A stretch of DNA of 61,572 bases, taken from positions 1 to 61,572 of the forward strand of contig PKDJ01000056.1 of NCBI GenBank assembly GCA_002862545.1, read 5' to 3'. The stretch comes from Pseudomonadota bacterium. Lineage in GTDB: Bacteria; Myxococcota_A; UBA796; GCA-2862545. This document shows positions 26,244 to 34,922 of the stretch, piece after piece (the first letter of the stretch is position 1; each line of letters starts with the position of its first letter). The notes under the pieces were generated by a model. That model searched no databases. It was not told the origin of the DNA and saw only the letters and a program-made list of their open reading frames with translations. The translations under genes and the position numbers were made by a program.

Positions 26244-28100
26244 TCAGCCCGCGAGCTCTGCTCGGGCCGCATCTCCGAGCGCGCTGAGCGTCGCATCCAC
26301 AGCCGTGCGGGCCGTCTCGCTCAGGCCGGGCTTGCCTCGCACCTCGAGGTAGACCTTGAGCTTGGGCTCGGTGCCGGAGGGCCGAAGGACGACCCGTGCA
26401 CCCTCATCGTGAGGTCCGGCCGCCAGCTGGAGCACCAGCACATTGCGGGCCGCGGTGTCGGAGGCGGAGCGGTGGGGACCGAAGCGGCCACTGGGATCCC
26501 GGTGGTCGATGAAGGCGGTGACCTGACGGCCTGCGAAGACCGCAGGCGGGTCGGCACGTAGACCGTCGAGCACGGCGGCACGCTGTGCCAGCCCGGTGGC
26601 ACCGGCGTAGGTCTGTCGGACCTGAGCGTTGCGGATGACCCCGTGGGCCTGCTCCAGTGCAGCGACACGATCGACCAGGGTGTAGCCGCTGGCCTTGGCA
26701 CGAGAGGCTGCCCGTGCGAGCACGAGTGCGCCACCGCCGCTGTCCTTGTCTCGGATCTCGGGCGTCACGAGCACGCCGTTCGACTCCTCGACGCCCGCCA
26801 CGTACTGGAGGTCAGCGGCCGCGTGATCGCCGATCTGGAGACCGCCGTCCAGCTCCGCGAGCAAGGCGCCGATGTACTTGAAGCCGACGAGCAGGTCATC
26901 GACCACGACGGCACCGTGTGCGGCGGCGATCCGAGAGACGAGAGAGGTCGTCACCTCGGTGCGTACGATCAGTGGTGTGCGCGGCCACGTCTGCTGAAGG
27001 AGCTCGTCGACGACCAGCGCGGCGATCTCATTCCCAGACAGGTGGACCCACGTGTCCTGATGCCGCACGGCACACCCGATGCGATCAGCGTCGGGGTCGG
27101 TGCCGAGCACGATGTCGGCATCACCCGCACTCGCGATGGCGTCTGCGAGCGCCTGCGGTCGCTCGGGGTTTGCGACATGCTCCGGGACCGTCGGAAACAA
27201 GGGGTGTGCGTCGGCCTGCGGGGTGTGCAGCCTGACGTCGAATCCCGCGGCAGCGAGCACCTCGTGGGCGCAGCCAGTGCCATGCAGCGGCGTGTAGCGA
27301 ACCTTGGCTCCTCGCGGACCGGGGCCGCCGAGTCGAGCGAGAGTCTGCAGGTACTCGGTGTGGACTTCGGGGGGGAGGTCGCGAATCAGACCATCCGCGG
27401 CTGCTTGGTCCCAGTCCGCCAGCTGGACATCGGAGACCCTGGCGACCTCGTCGAGCAGGTCCTGGTCGGCTGGGGGCACCAGCTGTGCCCCTGTCGCGTC
27501 GAAGACCTTCACTCCGTTGTCGTCGGGAGGGTTGTGGCTCGCGGAGAGGTTCAGGCCTCCGTGTGCGCTCAAGAGGCGAATGGCGAAGGACAGCTCGGGG
27601 GTGCTGGTCCAGACCGTCGACCCCCGCGGGAGCAGCCACGCTGTGACGCCGTTGGCCGCGTAGACCCGTGCCGCGTGCTCGGAGAGCCCTCGACTCGACA
27701 GGCCCAGGAGGGTGCACGTTCCGGGGAGGTAGACGCCGCGTGTGTCGTGGAAGGCACGAACGTCGTAGGCAATGACCACCTGGAGCGAGGCGTCGGGGAA
27801 CTGCTGGCGCAGCCAGGCCACGTGGCCCTGCACCGAGGAGGCGACGGTGTGCGGGTTGATCCGGTTGGGGCCGATTCCGACGGGACCGCGCCGGCCTGCC
27901 GTGCCGAAGGGCAGGGTCCGGTAGAAGGCATCCGCCAAGTCGTCGAACTTGCCGGCCGTGACCAGTCCCTGGAGGGCTGCGTCGTCGTCGGGGTGGGCCG
28001 CTGACCAGCTCACCAGATTCGCGGTCGCCGTCTTCGTGAGGTCGGCGGGAAGGCCGAGGGCTGCGATGCCCTCTGCAGCCACGTCGAGCCAGTCACTCAT
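26244..28100 (-). CDS. Phosphoglucomutase/phosphomannomutase family enzyme
   Basis: 618 residues, full length for the long phosphoglucomutase class. The catalytic serine loop is SASHNPPDDNG (residues 186-196), the magnesium loop DPDADR (335-340), a sugar-binding segment GVEESNGVLVTPEIRDKDSG and the phosphate-binding LRPSGTEPKLKVYLEV near the C-terminus. All key residues are intact, so it should interconvert hexose 1- and 6-phosphates. GGAGAGAG precedes the ATG, and its start overlaps the upstream lipoprotein gene by 8 bases. It is convergent with the zinc-site protein, only 6 bases away. Confidence 0.95.
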   Translation of the reverse strand: MSDWLDVAAEGIAALGLPADLTKTATANLVSWSAAHPDDDAALQGLVTAGKFDDLADAFYRTLPFGTAGRRGPVGIGPNRINPHTVASSVQGHVAWLRQQFPDASLQVVIAYDVRAFHDTRGVYLPGTCTLLGLSSRGLSEHAARVYAANGVTAWLLPRGSTVWTSTPELSFAIRLLSAHGGLNLSASHNPPDDNGVKVFDATGAQLVPPADQDLLDEVARVSDVQLADWDQAAADGLIRDLPPEVHTEYLQTLARLGGPGPRGAKVRYTPLHGTGCAHEVLAAAGFDVRLHTPQADAHPLFPTVPEHVANPERPQALADAIASAGDADIVLGTDPDADRIGCAVRHQDTWVHLSGNEIAALVVDELLQQTWPRTPLIVRTEVTTSLVSRIAAAHGAVVVDDLLVGFKYIGALLAELDGGLQIGDHAAADLQYVAGVEESNGVLVTPEIRDKDSGGGALVLARAASRAKASGYTLVDRVAALEQAHGVIRNAQVRQTYAGATGLAQRAAVLDGLRADPPAVFAGRQVTAFIDHRDPSGRFGPHRSASDTAARNVLVLQLAAGPHDEGARVVLRPSGTEPKLKVYLEVRGKPGLSETARTAVDATLSALGDAARAELAG

Positions 28101-28809
28101 CGCTCTCTCCGGGTTCGAGTGCGGCGAGGTAGCGTCGAGCACGAGGAGCGTCGAGCAACGATGTGGCATCAGCTGCCCAACGTCGCGCCTCGGCAGGGCG
28201 TCCCGTCAGCTCGGAGGCGACCGCCAGGTTGTAGGCGGCCTTGCCTCGTACCCGCGTCGAGCGGGAGGCGAAGGCGGCTCGCCAGGCATCGACCGCACCT
28301 CGCCAGTCCGCGACCTCTGCACGCTGGCTGCCGGCGGCCAGGGCTCGATCGCCGCGGGCGTAGAGTCTGCGAGTCGCCTGTCCTCGGTCTTCGACGAGGC
28401 GATCGAGTGCGATGGCTCCGACCGTGGAGGCGAGCTGCTCGTCTGTCGCGGCCCCCTCGGGGAGCTCGTACACGATGGTGCTCTCGTCGAGGGCGGAGAG
28501 TCCCGAGCAGTCCCACGCGGTCCAGCTGGCCGAGAGCGAGCGGACACTGCCCGACCGCACCACGACGGCACTCTCGAGCACGACGAGGCCCGGAGCAAGG
28601 CAGGGAGGGCGGCCCGCGGCGATGGCGGGCACTCGGAGTCCTCCCTCGCTCGTGGACGAGACGAGGATCGGCTCGACGAGCACAGCAGGCACGTCAGACC
28701 GGGCGGTCCAGGCAACCTCGCTCACCGGGACGGGCAGGACCACCTCGGGAGGGTGGTGCCACTGGACCTCGATCAGGGGGCCGCAGCCCGCCAGGAGCAG
28801 CGCTACCAC
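28093..28809 (-). CDS. Lipoprotein of unknown function with TPR-like C-terminus
   Basis: 238 residues from GTG 28809, giving MVALLLAGC with a lipobox. This signal peptide is very short; reading back in frame adds a positively charged ELRRAV, so the true start may lie slightly upstream at a non-ATG codon. The N-terminal domain is beta-like. Residues about 165-235 (DWRGAVDAWRAAFASRSTRV; AYNLAVASELTGRPAEARRW) look like two TPR helix pairs. It overlaps both neighbours in the lipoprotein series. Function unknown. Confidence 0.7.
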   Translation of the reverse strand: MVALLLAGCGPLIEVQWHHPPEVVLPVPVSEVAWTARSDVPAVLVEPILVSSTSEGGLRVPAIAAGRPPCLAPGLVVLESAVVVRSGSVRSLSASWTAWDCSGLSALDESTIVYELPEGAATDEQLASTVGAIALDRLVEDRGQATRRLYARGDRALAAGSQRAEVADWRGAVDAWRAAFASRSTRVRGKAAYNLAVASELTGRPAEARRWAADATSLLDAPRARRYLAALEPGESDE

Positions 28810-29462
28810 TGCCCGTCGCAGCTCTCCGGCGGCTCGCTATCCACCGTGGAGAGCTGCCACATCCCGGTCGCGCCGTCGGGCTGCATGGCCACGACGTTGT
28901 ACTGGACGATAGCCCACCAGTCGCCCTGAAGCGGGTAGGTGCCGTCGCCGTCTAGGCGGAAGTGCACGCACTCCTCCCAGTCGACGCTCATGCGGACAGG
29001 GCAGGCCTCGAACGACACCAGCTCGCTGGTCCAGGTGGTGCCGCCGGTCTCGGTCTCGACGATGTCGCCCCGCTTGCCGTCTGCATTCGACAGCTGAATG
29101 GGTGGCTTGAACTCGATCAGCTCGCCGCCCTCCACCGAGTATCCGTGGATGGACACGCCATCGCTGCTGGTGCTCTGCCAGTGAATGCGGAAGAACTCCT
29201 CACCCTCGATGCACTCGGGCTCGTCGGAGGGACAGTTGCTGGTGTACACCACGGGGTACACACGACTGCCGGGCTTTCCGGTGGCCTCTTCGTACAGCAC
29301 CTGCGCGTCCATCTTGAAGGACAGGGACTCGTCCTCGTTGACGAACTGCCACGTGCGTTCTTCACAGTCGAAGGGGAAGAACTCGGACATGTTGGCGCCG
29401 GAAAAGGAGTACGGGTTCGGCGGGTTGCAGGCTGCCAGGACGACCAGAATCATCGGAACCAC
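28803..29462 (-). CDS. Lipoprotein of unknown function
   Basis: 219 residues from GTG 29462, with GGAGA 6 bases upstream. The leader MVPMILVVLAAC ends in a lipobox. The mature part is acidic and beta-rich, with several Cys (FDCEERTW, SNCPSDEPEC, EACPVRM, WEECVHF, ESCDGQW) that could form extracytoplasmic disulfides. No family recognised. It follows a small lipoprotein gene in the long minus-strand unit. Confidence 0.72.
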   Translation of the reverse strand: MVPMILVVLAACNPPNPYSFSGANMSEFFPFDCEERTWQFVNEDESLSFKMDAQVLYEEATGKPGSRVYPVVYTSNCPSDEPECIEGEEFFRIHWQSTSSDGVSIHGYSVEGGELIEFKPPIQLSNADGKRGDIVETETGGTTWTSELVSFEACPVRMSVDWEECVHFRLDGDGTYPLQGDWWAIVQYNVVAMQPDGATGMWQLSTVDSEPPESCDGQW

Positions 29463-29506
29463 GGTGTCTCCTCATTCGACATGTCGCCTCTAACCCATCG
29501 TCTACG

Positions 29507-29791
29507 TCAGCGTTGCTCGGGCCAGGCGAGGACCTCGTCACAGGTCGCATCAGGCAGGTCGGAGGCCTCCGAGCAGGCAGAGTCTCCACCATCACGGCGA
29601 AGTCGCGCCATCTCCCAGATGACCGTCGCGCACCAGGCCTCGTAGTCGGCTGCTCCTCGCCAGCCACGCGCAGACCAGTCGAGCCCCTCTTGCTCGAGGC
29701 AGGCCTGCGTGGCGCGACGGGCGGCGTCGCACGCAGGCTCGCACTCGGGTCGACAGGCCAGCAGCAGTGTGAGGCTACAGACGCGCCACAT
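29507..29791 (-). CDS. Small Cys-rich lipoprotein
   Basis: 94 residues from ATG 29791 (MWRVCSLTLLLAC lipobox). The mature part is helical and has paired Cys: ECEPACDAARRATQACLEQE, then WCATVIW, DSACSEA, ATCDEV. The 5-prime end overlaps the upstream propeller gene by 17 bases. Function unknown; the Cys spacing suggests a small disulfide-linked surface protein. Confidence 0.62.
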   Translation of the reverse strand: MWRVCSLTLLLACRPECEPACDAARRATQACLEQEGLDWSARGWRGAADYEAWCATVIWEMARLRRDGGDSACSEASDLPDATCDEVLAWPEQR

Positions 29792-30803
29792 CGTAGGGCT
29801 CGAGCGGAGTGTGGAGTCGGTCGGTCTCGAGACAGGTCTCCGGGTCGATGCGGACGAAGGCCGGGTCGGCAGACGAGCCAGCCCAGCCGCTCCGGAGGGC
29901 GAGCCAGACTCCCCCTGATGGGCCATCCGAGGCGGCTGAGGCCCACAAGCCCGACCAAGAGGGCCCCTCCACGATGGTGGGGCCAGACCAGTCGACGCAC
30001 CAGGCCTGGGTCTCGTCTCCGCCGCTCAGCGAGACACCGGTGAGGACCCCGTGTCCGTCCACCTCGGCATACGTGCTGAAGTCGTGGGCGCTCTCCTGCA
30101 GGACGGGGGCGCTCAGCTCACCATCCTCTGTCGTGCGCAGCAAGGCGCCGTCGGGCTGGAAGTACAGGCCGGTGAGCACGGCGCCTCCGTCGGAGAGGCG
30201 AGGGCTCGGTCCGATCTCGGCGAGGACCTCCACCTCGGCTGTCTCGGGATCGACGCGGAGGAGCCGCCCCCCGCCGTCGGTCCAGCCCGCGTCACGGTCT
30301 AGACGCTGGAGGGCGACGACGAGTCCTCGGTCGGTCGACCACAGTCCGCTCGCCTCGGGGATCCCGTCCCTGTCGGCCCACGGTGACAGGTCGACAGTCC
30401 CACGGATCAGACCCGATTCGTCGAAGAGGAGGAGCTCGGGGCGCTCGTACTGGGAGGCCACGATGAGCTCGCCCCACGCGGCGAGATCGTGGATGTTCGC
30501 AGCTCCGTCGATGGGGACCGACGCGAGCGGGCGGGTCCAGTCGGTGGGGTCGTAGAGTCGGAGGCCGTCGCCGGTGAAGCGGTCGATCACGGCTGCGAGG
30601 CCCCCTACGGCGCGAACCTGTGGGTCACCGCCGGTCAGCGCCAGGTCGAGGCTGAGGGTGTCCCCAGCGGGCTCGTAGAGCGCCACGGTCCCGACCTCGA
30701 AGTCCGTCGTCGCGAGCAGGAGCGCACCGGTCTCGGGCACCTCGGGGGTGCGGTCGGTCGCCCGTGGGGCGGTGCAGGCGAGCAGGGCGAGCAGCAGACT
30801 CAC
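29775..30803 (-). CDS. Beta-propeller-like lipoprotein
   Basis: 342 residues from GTG 30803, whose GTGA overlaps the TonB-receptor stop. The leader MSLLLALLAC has a lipobox. The rest is built of repeated strand units (VGTVALYEPAGDTLSLDL; DGLRLYDPTDWTRPLA; GRLLRVDPETAEVEVL; GLYFQPDGALLRTTEDG), like YncE/SMP-30-type propellers, and ends with an ETCLETDRLHTP unit. Coupling to a TonB-dependent receptor suggests a surface ligand-capture partner. Confidence 0.75.
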   Translation of the reverse strand: MSLLLALLACTAPRATDRTPEVPETGALLLATTDFEVGTVALYEPAGDTLSLDLALTGGDPQVRAVGGLAAVIDRFTGDGLRLYDPTDWTRPLASVPIDGAANIHDLAAWGELIVASQYERPELLLFDESGLIRGTVDLSPWADRDGIPEASGLWSTDRGLVVALQRLDRDAGWTDGGGRLLRVDPETAEVEVLAEIGPSPRLSDGGAVLTGLYFQPDGALLRTTEDGELSAPVLQESAHDFSTYAEVDGHGVLTGVSLSGGDETQAWCVDWSGPTIVEGPSWSGLWASAASDGPSGGVWLALRSGWAGSSADPAFVRIDPETCLETDRLHTPLEPYDVARL

Positions 30804-32698
30804 TGGGCGAGCTCCACCGTGAGCAGCCAGGTGCGTCCCGGCAGTGGGAAGCCCTGGAAGTCCGACAGGGGGCGTACCGCGTCAGGGGACCTGGCGTCGA
30901 GTGGGTCGATGGGTGCCACGACAGCGATGGTGTCGAGGAGGTTGCGGACGTCGAGCTCTACGGACCAGGGACCAGAGCGCCACTCAGCGGCCGTACCGAG
31001 CAGCAGCCGTGGAGGGTCACGGACGACATTGGCGCGGTCTCGCCAGGTTCCTGCGGCGAGTGATGCCGACGGCGTGAGGCGAAAGGGGCCGAGTGAGGCG
31101 GCGACTTCGGACCATGCCGAGGCGACCGGGATCCAGGGCAGTGCCGTTCCAGCATCGCGGTCGCGGGCCACCGTGTGTGTAGCAGAGGTGCGCCACGCCA
31201 GGCCGGCGGTCTGAACGGTCACGCCAAGCTCGACGCCGCTGGTCAGCGCTCGCGCGACGTTCTCGGCACGCGCGACGCCCTGCCCGTTGCGCGTCCAGGT
31301 GATGCGATCCCGTGACGCGCTCGCGAAGCACGCGGCCTCCATGGCGAAGCGCGGCACCGCGAGCACGATGCCGACATCACCGAGCATCGAGCGCTCGGGC
31401 TGCAGGTCGGGATTTCCCTGAGTCACTGCGCGGTCGCCATACAGCTCGAAGAGATCGGGTGGCCGGAAGGCTGCGCCGCCGGTCGCCTTCAGGGTGAAGG
31501 GCCTCAGGTCGGCGCGGAGGCCCAGCCTCGGCAGTCCGACAGTGGTGGCGGACGCATCGCCCTGGTCGAGATGCACGCCGCGCATCTCCGGGCTGGCTGT
31601 GATGGGGCCCTGCCTTGCCGTCAGCGCGATGGCTGCAGTCGAGACGGTGCGCCCGGCGGGTGGTCCGTCTGTCTCGGTGAGTCGATCGCGTCCTTGCCAG
31701 CGCTCTCGTCGGCCGCTCAGAGCGGCATCCACGGAGAGAGCGGACGACGGCGCGACCAGCACACCACCGCTCCCGCCGACGGCGGAGGACCGGTCCAGCG
31801 TCCAGCGCTCGCCGAGTCCGATGCGGCCCTGCCGGTCATCGAGGGACTCCGCGCGGAGCCAGCCCCACGCGCGGGCGTTCCAGGTGACTGCACCGGCCTC
31901 GCCGTCCGCCTGCAGGGCGCTCAGATCACGCCAAGCTTGGTAGCGGACGCCGGGTGTCTGGGCCCAGGACAACCCGGGAACGCCCTCGTCGCGCAGCAGG
32001 CCGGCCGTGAGGGCCGTCCAGCGGACGGGACCGGTGTGTGCGCGCAGGCGACCATGGAGGGTGAGCTGGGTCGTGTCGTTGCCGAGACGTGGGCCGAGGC
32101 GGTCGTCGATCAGCGTGTACGGCGTGCCGCCGTCGTCGAGGAAGCGGAAGTCGCCTCTCGTCGACAGCAGATCGGTGGCGATGAAGCCGTCACCACGACC
32201 GAGAGGGCCTGCTGCGGAGCCGTGTGCGCGGCCGGTCCCCCATGCGCCTCCGGAGACCGCGAGACGCGAGCGCGGCGAGGTGCCCGTCACCAGGTTCACG
32301 GCACCTCCGGCACCAGTGACCCCGAGGGATGGCGGGGCTCCGCTGCGCCAGACCTCCACGCGGTCGAACGCCCGAAGTGGAAGCTCCGCCAGGTCGATGG
32401 CGGTCGAGCCCTCGGGGTTCAGCGGGATGCCGTCGAGCAGCACCGTCACCTGTCGTGCAGCGGAGCCGCGCACCGTGACCGTCGCGAGCTCTCCGAGACC
32501 ACCGAGGCGCCGAACTGCAGCTCCCGGTACGGATGCGAGCACGCTCGCGACATCGTCGGTGCCCGTGGCGTCGCTCGCCCGCACGACCGTGACCACCCCG
32601 TGGGTCGACGCGGGGTTGGTGCCCTCGAGGGCCTCACCCTCGACGATGACCTCCTCGACGGGCGCGGCGAGCGCGGCGAGCGCGAGCGTCACAACCAT
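30800..32698 (-). CDS. TonB-dependent outer-membrane receptor
   Basis: 632 residues from ATG 32698 (MVVTLALAALAA signal); a longer start would put an odd leader before the signal. EEVIVEGEALEG resembles a TonB box. The plug domain follows: DVASVLASVPGAAVRRLGGL, VTVRGSAARQVTVLLDGIPL and APPSLGVTGAGGAVNLVTG. The barrel has the FRPPDLFELYGD element and ends with an aromatic-containing strand. At 632 residues it is similar in size to BtuB-type receptors. Its start overlaps the EcfT gene by 10 bases, linking outer- and inner-membrane steps. The substrate is not evident. Confidence 0.92.
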   Translation of the reverse strand: MVVTLALAALAAPVEEVIVEGEALEGTNPASTHGVVTVVRASDATGTDDVASVLASVPGAAVRRLGGLGELATVTVRGSAARQVTVLLDGIPLNPEGSTAIDLAELPLRAFDRVEVWRSGAPPSLGVTGAGGAVNLVTGTSPRSRLAVSGGAWGTGRAHGSAAGPLGRGDGFIATDLLSTRGDFRFLDDGGTPYTLIDDRLGPRLGNDTTQLTLHGRLRAHTGPVRWTALTAGLLRDEGVPGLSWAQTPGVRYQAWRDLSALQADGEAGAVTWNARAWGWLRAESLDDRQGRIGLGERWTLDRSSAVGGSGGVLVAPSSALSVDAALSGRRERWQGRDRLTETDGPPAGRTVSTAAIALTARQGPITASPEMRGVHLDQGDASATTVGLPRLGLRADLRPFTLKATGGAAFRPPDLFELYGDRAVTQGNPDLQPERSMLGDVGIVLAVPRFAMEAACFASASRDRITWTRNGQGVARAENVARALTSGVELGVTVQTAGLAWRTSATHTVARDRDAGTALPWIPVASAWSEVAASLGPFRLTPSASLAAGTWRDRANVVRDPPRLLLGTAAEWRSGPWSVELDVRNLLDTIAVVAPIDPLDARSPDAVRPLSDFQGFPLPGRTWLLTVELAQ

Positions 32699-33489
32699 GA
32701 GCGCACCACACCATAGAGCGGCCGCAGAGAGGGATGGTAGGCGATCTCCCACAGGTAGGCGAGCGTGAGGCCCTCGAGGACGACGATGCCGAGGACGGTG
32801 GAGGCGACGACGAGCAGCAGTCCCCGCTCCCAGGAGGCGAACGACAGGCTCATGCTCTGCAGCCGGGGAGCGGAGGCGTCGAAGCCGCGGGCGTCAAGCG
32901 ACTCGGCCAGCGTGCGTGCTCGTCGGATCGTGCGCGCTACCACGGGGGTCAGCAAGGCGATCTCTGCACGCAGCCGAGCCCAGGGACCGAGGCTTCCGAG
33001 CGGTCGACCTCGGGCGCTGCGGGCACGGCGAACGGTTGCCCACTCGCGGCCCACCGTCGGCACGAAGCGGAGAGCGGTGACCGCCAGGAACGCAGGAGCC
33101 GCGGGGACGCGCAGCGTGACCAGGCCGGCGAGCAGGCGGTCCGGGGGCACAGAGGCCGCCACTGCGAGGCCGGCGAAGGCGGTCGCGAGCATGCGCAGCG
33201 ACTGCACGAGGCCGTGGGCGACGCCCTCTCGCCACACGGTCATGGGGCCGAGCGTGAGCAAGGGGACGCGGGGATGGTCGCTGTAGAACAGGCCTTGCGA
33301 GAGCGCGGTGGACCAGACCGTGGCGAGGGCGAGGGCGAGGGCTCTGAGCCTCCAGGTGCGGCCGATGTCACGCGTGAGCAGGACCGCGCCGGATGTGGCT
33401 GCCAGGAGTCCGAGCGCGAGCGGTCGGTCGAGGAGGACGGCGAGCACGCCGACGGCCGCCAGCAGGAGCAGGGGAGTGCGAGGGTCCAT
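32689..33489 (-). CDS. ecfT: EcfT-type transmembrane component of an ECF transporter
   Basis: 266 residues. Five or six hydrophobic helices are visible: PLLLLAAVGVLAVLLDRPLA, LRALALALATVWSTAL, LATAFAGLAVAASV, PAFLAVTALRFVPTV and GLLLVVASTVLGIVVLEGLTL. The cytoplasmic coupling segment carries ARSARGRPLG and then TLAESLDARGFDA, the Ala-Arg-Gly motifs by which EcfT/CbiQ contact the ATPases. Its ATG overlaps the ATPase stop by one base. Confidence 0.93.
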   Translation of the reverse strand: MDPRTPLLLLAAVGVLAVLLDRPLALGLLAATSGAVLLTRDIGRTWRLRALALALATVWSTALSQGLFYSDHPRVPLLTLGPMTVWREGVAHGLVQSLRMLATAFAGLAVAASVPPDRLLAGLVTLRVPAAPAFLAVTALRFVPTVGREWATVRRARSARGRPLGSLGPWARLRAEIALLTPVVARTIRRARTLAESLDARGFDASAPRLQSMSLSFASWERGLLLVVASTVLGIVVLEGLTLAYLWEIAYHPSLRPLYGVVRSWL

Positions 33490-34922
33490 CAGGCCTCCTG
33501 CACCATGCTGTCGGCCCAGGTTGGGTCCACGCCCGCCTCGCGGATCGCCGCGAGTAGTGGAGACAGCTCCATGGGAGGGGAGGTGAGGAAGTCCGCTGGA
33601 GGGCCATCGAACCTCACCTGACCGGCCTCGAGCACCACCAGGCGGTGGGCACGGCGAAGGGCCAGGCCGATGTCGTGCGTGGCGAAGACGATGGCTCCGG
33701 CGAAGCTGTCGAGGCCATCCCACATGGCGCGCACAGCAGCGCGGTCTTGTCCGGCGGTGGGCTCGTCCAGCAGGAGAATGTCGGGCTCGCAGGCCCAGCC
33801 GCCTCCCACTGCCACCCGGACACGCTGGCCCCGACTGAGGGAGTGTGGGGGGCGGTGCTGCACGGTGGTGAGGTGCAGCGCGTCGAGGATGGGGGTCGGA
33901 TCGAAGTGGACGCCGCGGTCCACCGGACCGAAGGAGATCTCTGCGCGCACGGTCGGCGAGAACAGGGCCAGATCGGGGTCTTGTGGAATCGCCAGGGCCT
34001 TGTCGGCCTGGGCGAGGTGGGCAAGGAGAGTGGACTTTCCAGCCCCATTCGGACCAAGCAAGGCGACGCGCTCGCCAGCATGGACCTCCAGGTCGACCCC
34101 CCGCAGCGCCACAATGGAGCCGTAGCGGTGCTCGAGTCCGCTGACCCGATGAACCAAGGGGCCTCGAGCTGGGGGAGGCGTGGGGGATGGGCCGCCAGGC
34201 GGCAAGGGGGGCAGGAACGGAAGCTCGAGGCCGAGTCGCGCGAGGACCCGTCTGCAGCCATCGTCCGGAGGTCCGATGTGAGCCACCTCTCCGGCATCGA
34301 GGACGACGACGGTGTCGGCCCAGCCCCAGCAGGCCGCGATGCGATGCTCGGCGATCCACACCGTGCGCTCCAGCTGCTCGAGGACCTCCAGCACAGAGGT
34401 CGCCGCCTCCGGATCCAGCCAGGCCAGAGGCTCGTCCAACAGCAACAGGGAGGGGGCGGGGGCGAGCGCCGCTGCGATGGCCAGCCGCTGCAGCTGTCCA
34501 CCCGACAGGGTGTGAGGGTCCCGAGCGGAGAGCGCGGACAGGCCGACCTGGGCGAGCACCTCCGCCACCCGAGCATCCTGTGAAGCGGGTGGCCATGCGG
34601 TAGTGCGCAGTCCGAAGCGCACTTCCTCTGTGACCTCGCCTGAGACCAGCTGATCCGCGGGAGCCTGGGGCACGAAGCCGACCTGTCCGGCTCGCTCACC
34701 CGGGCTCAGCGCTGCGGGGTCGCTCGCACCGACGCGGACCTCTCCGGTGGCCTCGCCCGAGGCGTGTCGAACGAGTCCGCCAGCGAGACGGCGGAGGAGG
34801 GTGGACTTTCCGCTGCCCGATGCCCCTGTGAGCAGGACGCGACGTCCTGTGATCTCCGCACTCACGGGTCCAAGCCCCGCGCCCCCTGGCCAGCGCCATC
34901 CTGCACGCGTGAGGCGAATCAT
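33489..34922 (-). CDS. Fused double ATPase of an ECF transporter
   Basis: 477 residues holding two ABC ATPases. First half: Walker A GASGSGKST, signature LSGGQLQR, Walker B LLLLDEPLAW, switch AEHR. Second half (from about 265): GPNGAGKST, a degenerate signature SLSRGQRVRV, ILLLDEPTAG, switch THD. A Pro-rich linker (LPPLPPGGPSPTPPPARG) joins them. It energises uptake with EcfT and an S-component. Its start overlaps the preceding gene's stop as ATGA. Fused EcfAA pairs are known; the degenerate second signature is a small deviation. Confidence 0.93.
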   Translation of the reverse strand: MIRLTRAGWRWPGGAGLGPVSAEITGRRVLLTGASGSGKSTLLRRLAGGLVRHASGEATGEVRVGASDPAALSPGERAGQVGFVPQAPADQLVSGEVTEEVRFGLRTTAWPPASQDARVAEVLAQVGLSALSARDPHTLSGGQLQRLAIAAALAPAPSLLLLDEPLAWLDPEAATSVLEVLEQLERTVWIAEHRIAACWGWADTVVVLDAGEVAHIGPPDDGCRRVLARLGLELPFLPPLPPGGPSPTPPPARGPLVHRVSGLEHRYGSIVALRGVDLEVHAGERVALLGPNGAGKSTLLAHLAQADKALAIPQDPDLALFSPTVRAEISFGPVDRGVHFDPTPILDALHLTTVQHRPPHSLSRGQRVRVAVGGGWACEPDILLLDEPTAGQDRAAVRAMWDGLDSFAGAIVFATHDIGLALRRAHRLVVLEAGQVRFDGPPADFLTSPPMELSPLLAAIREAGVDPTWADSMVQEA

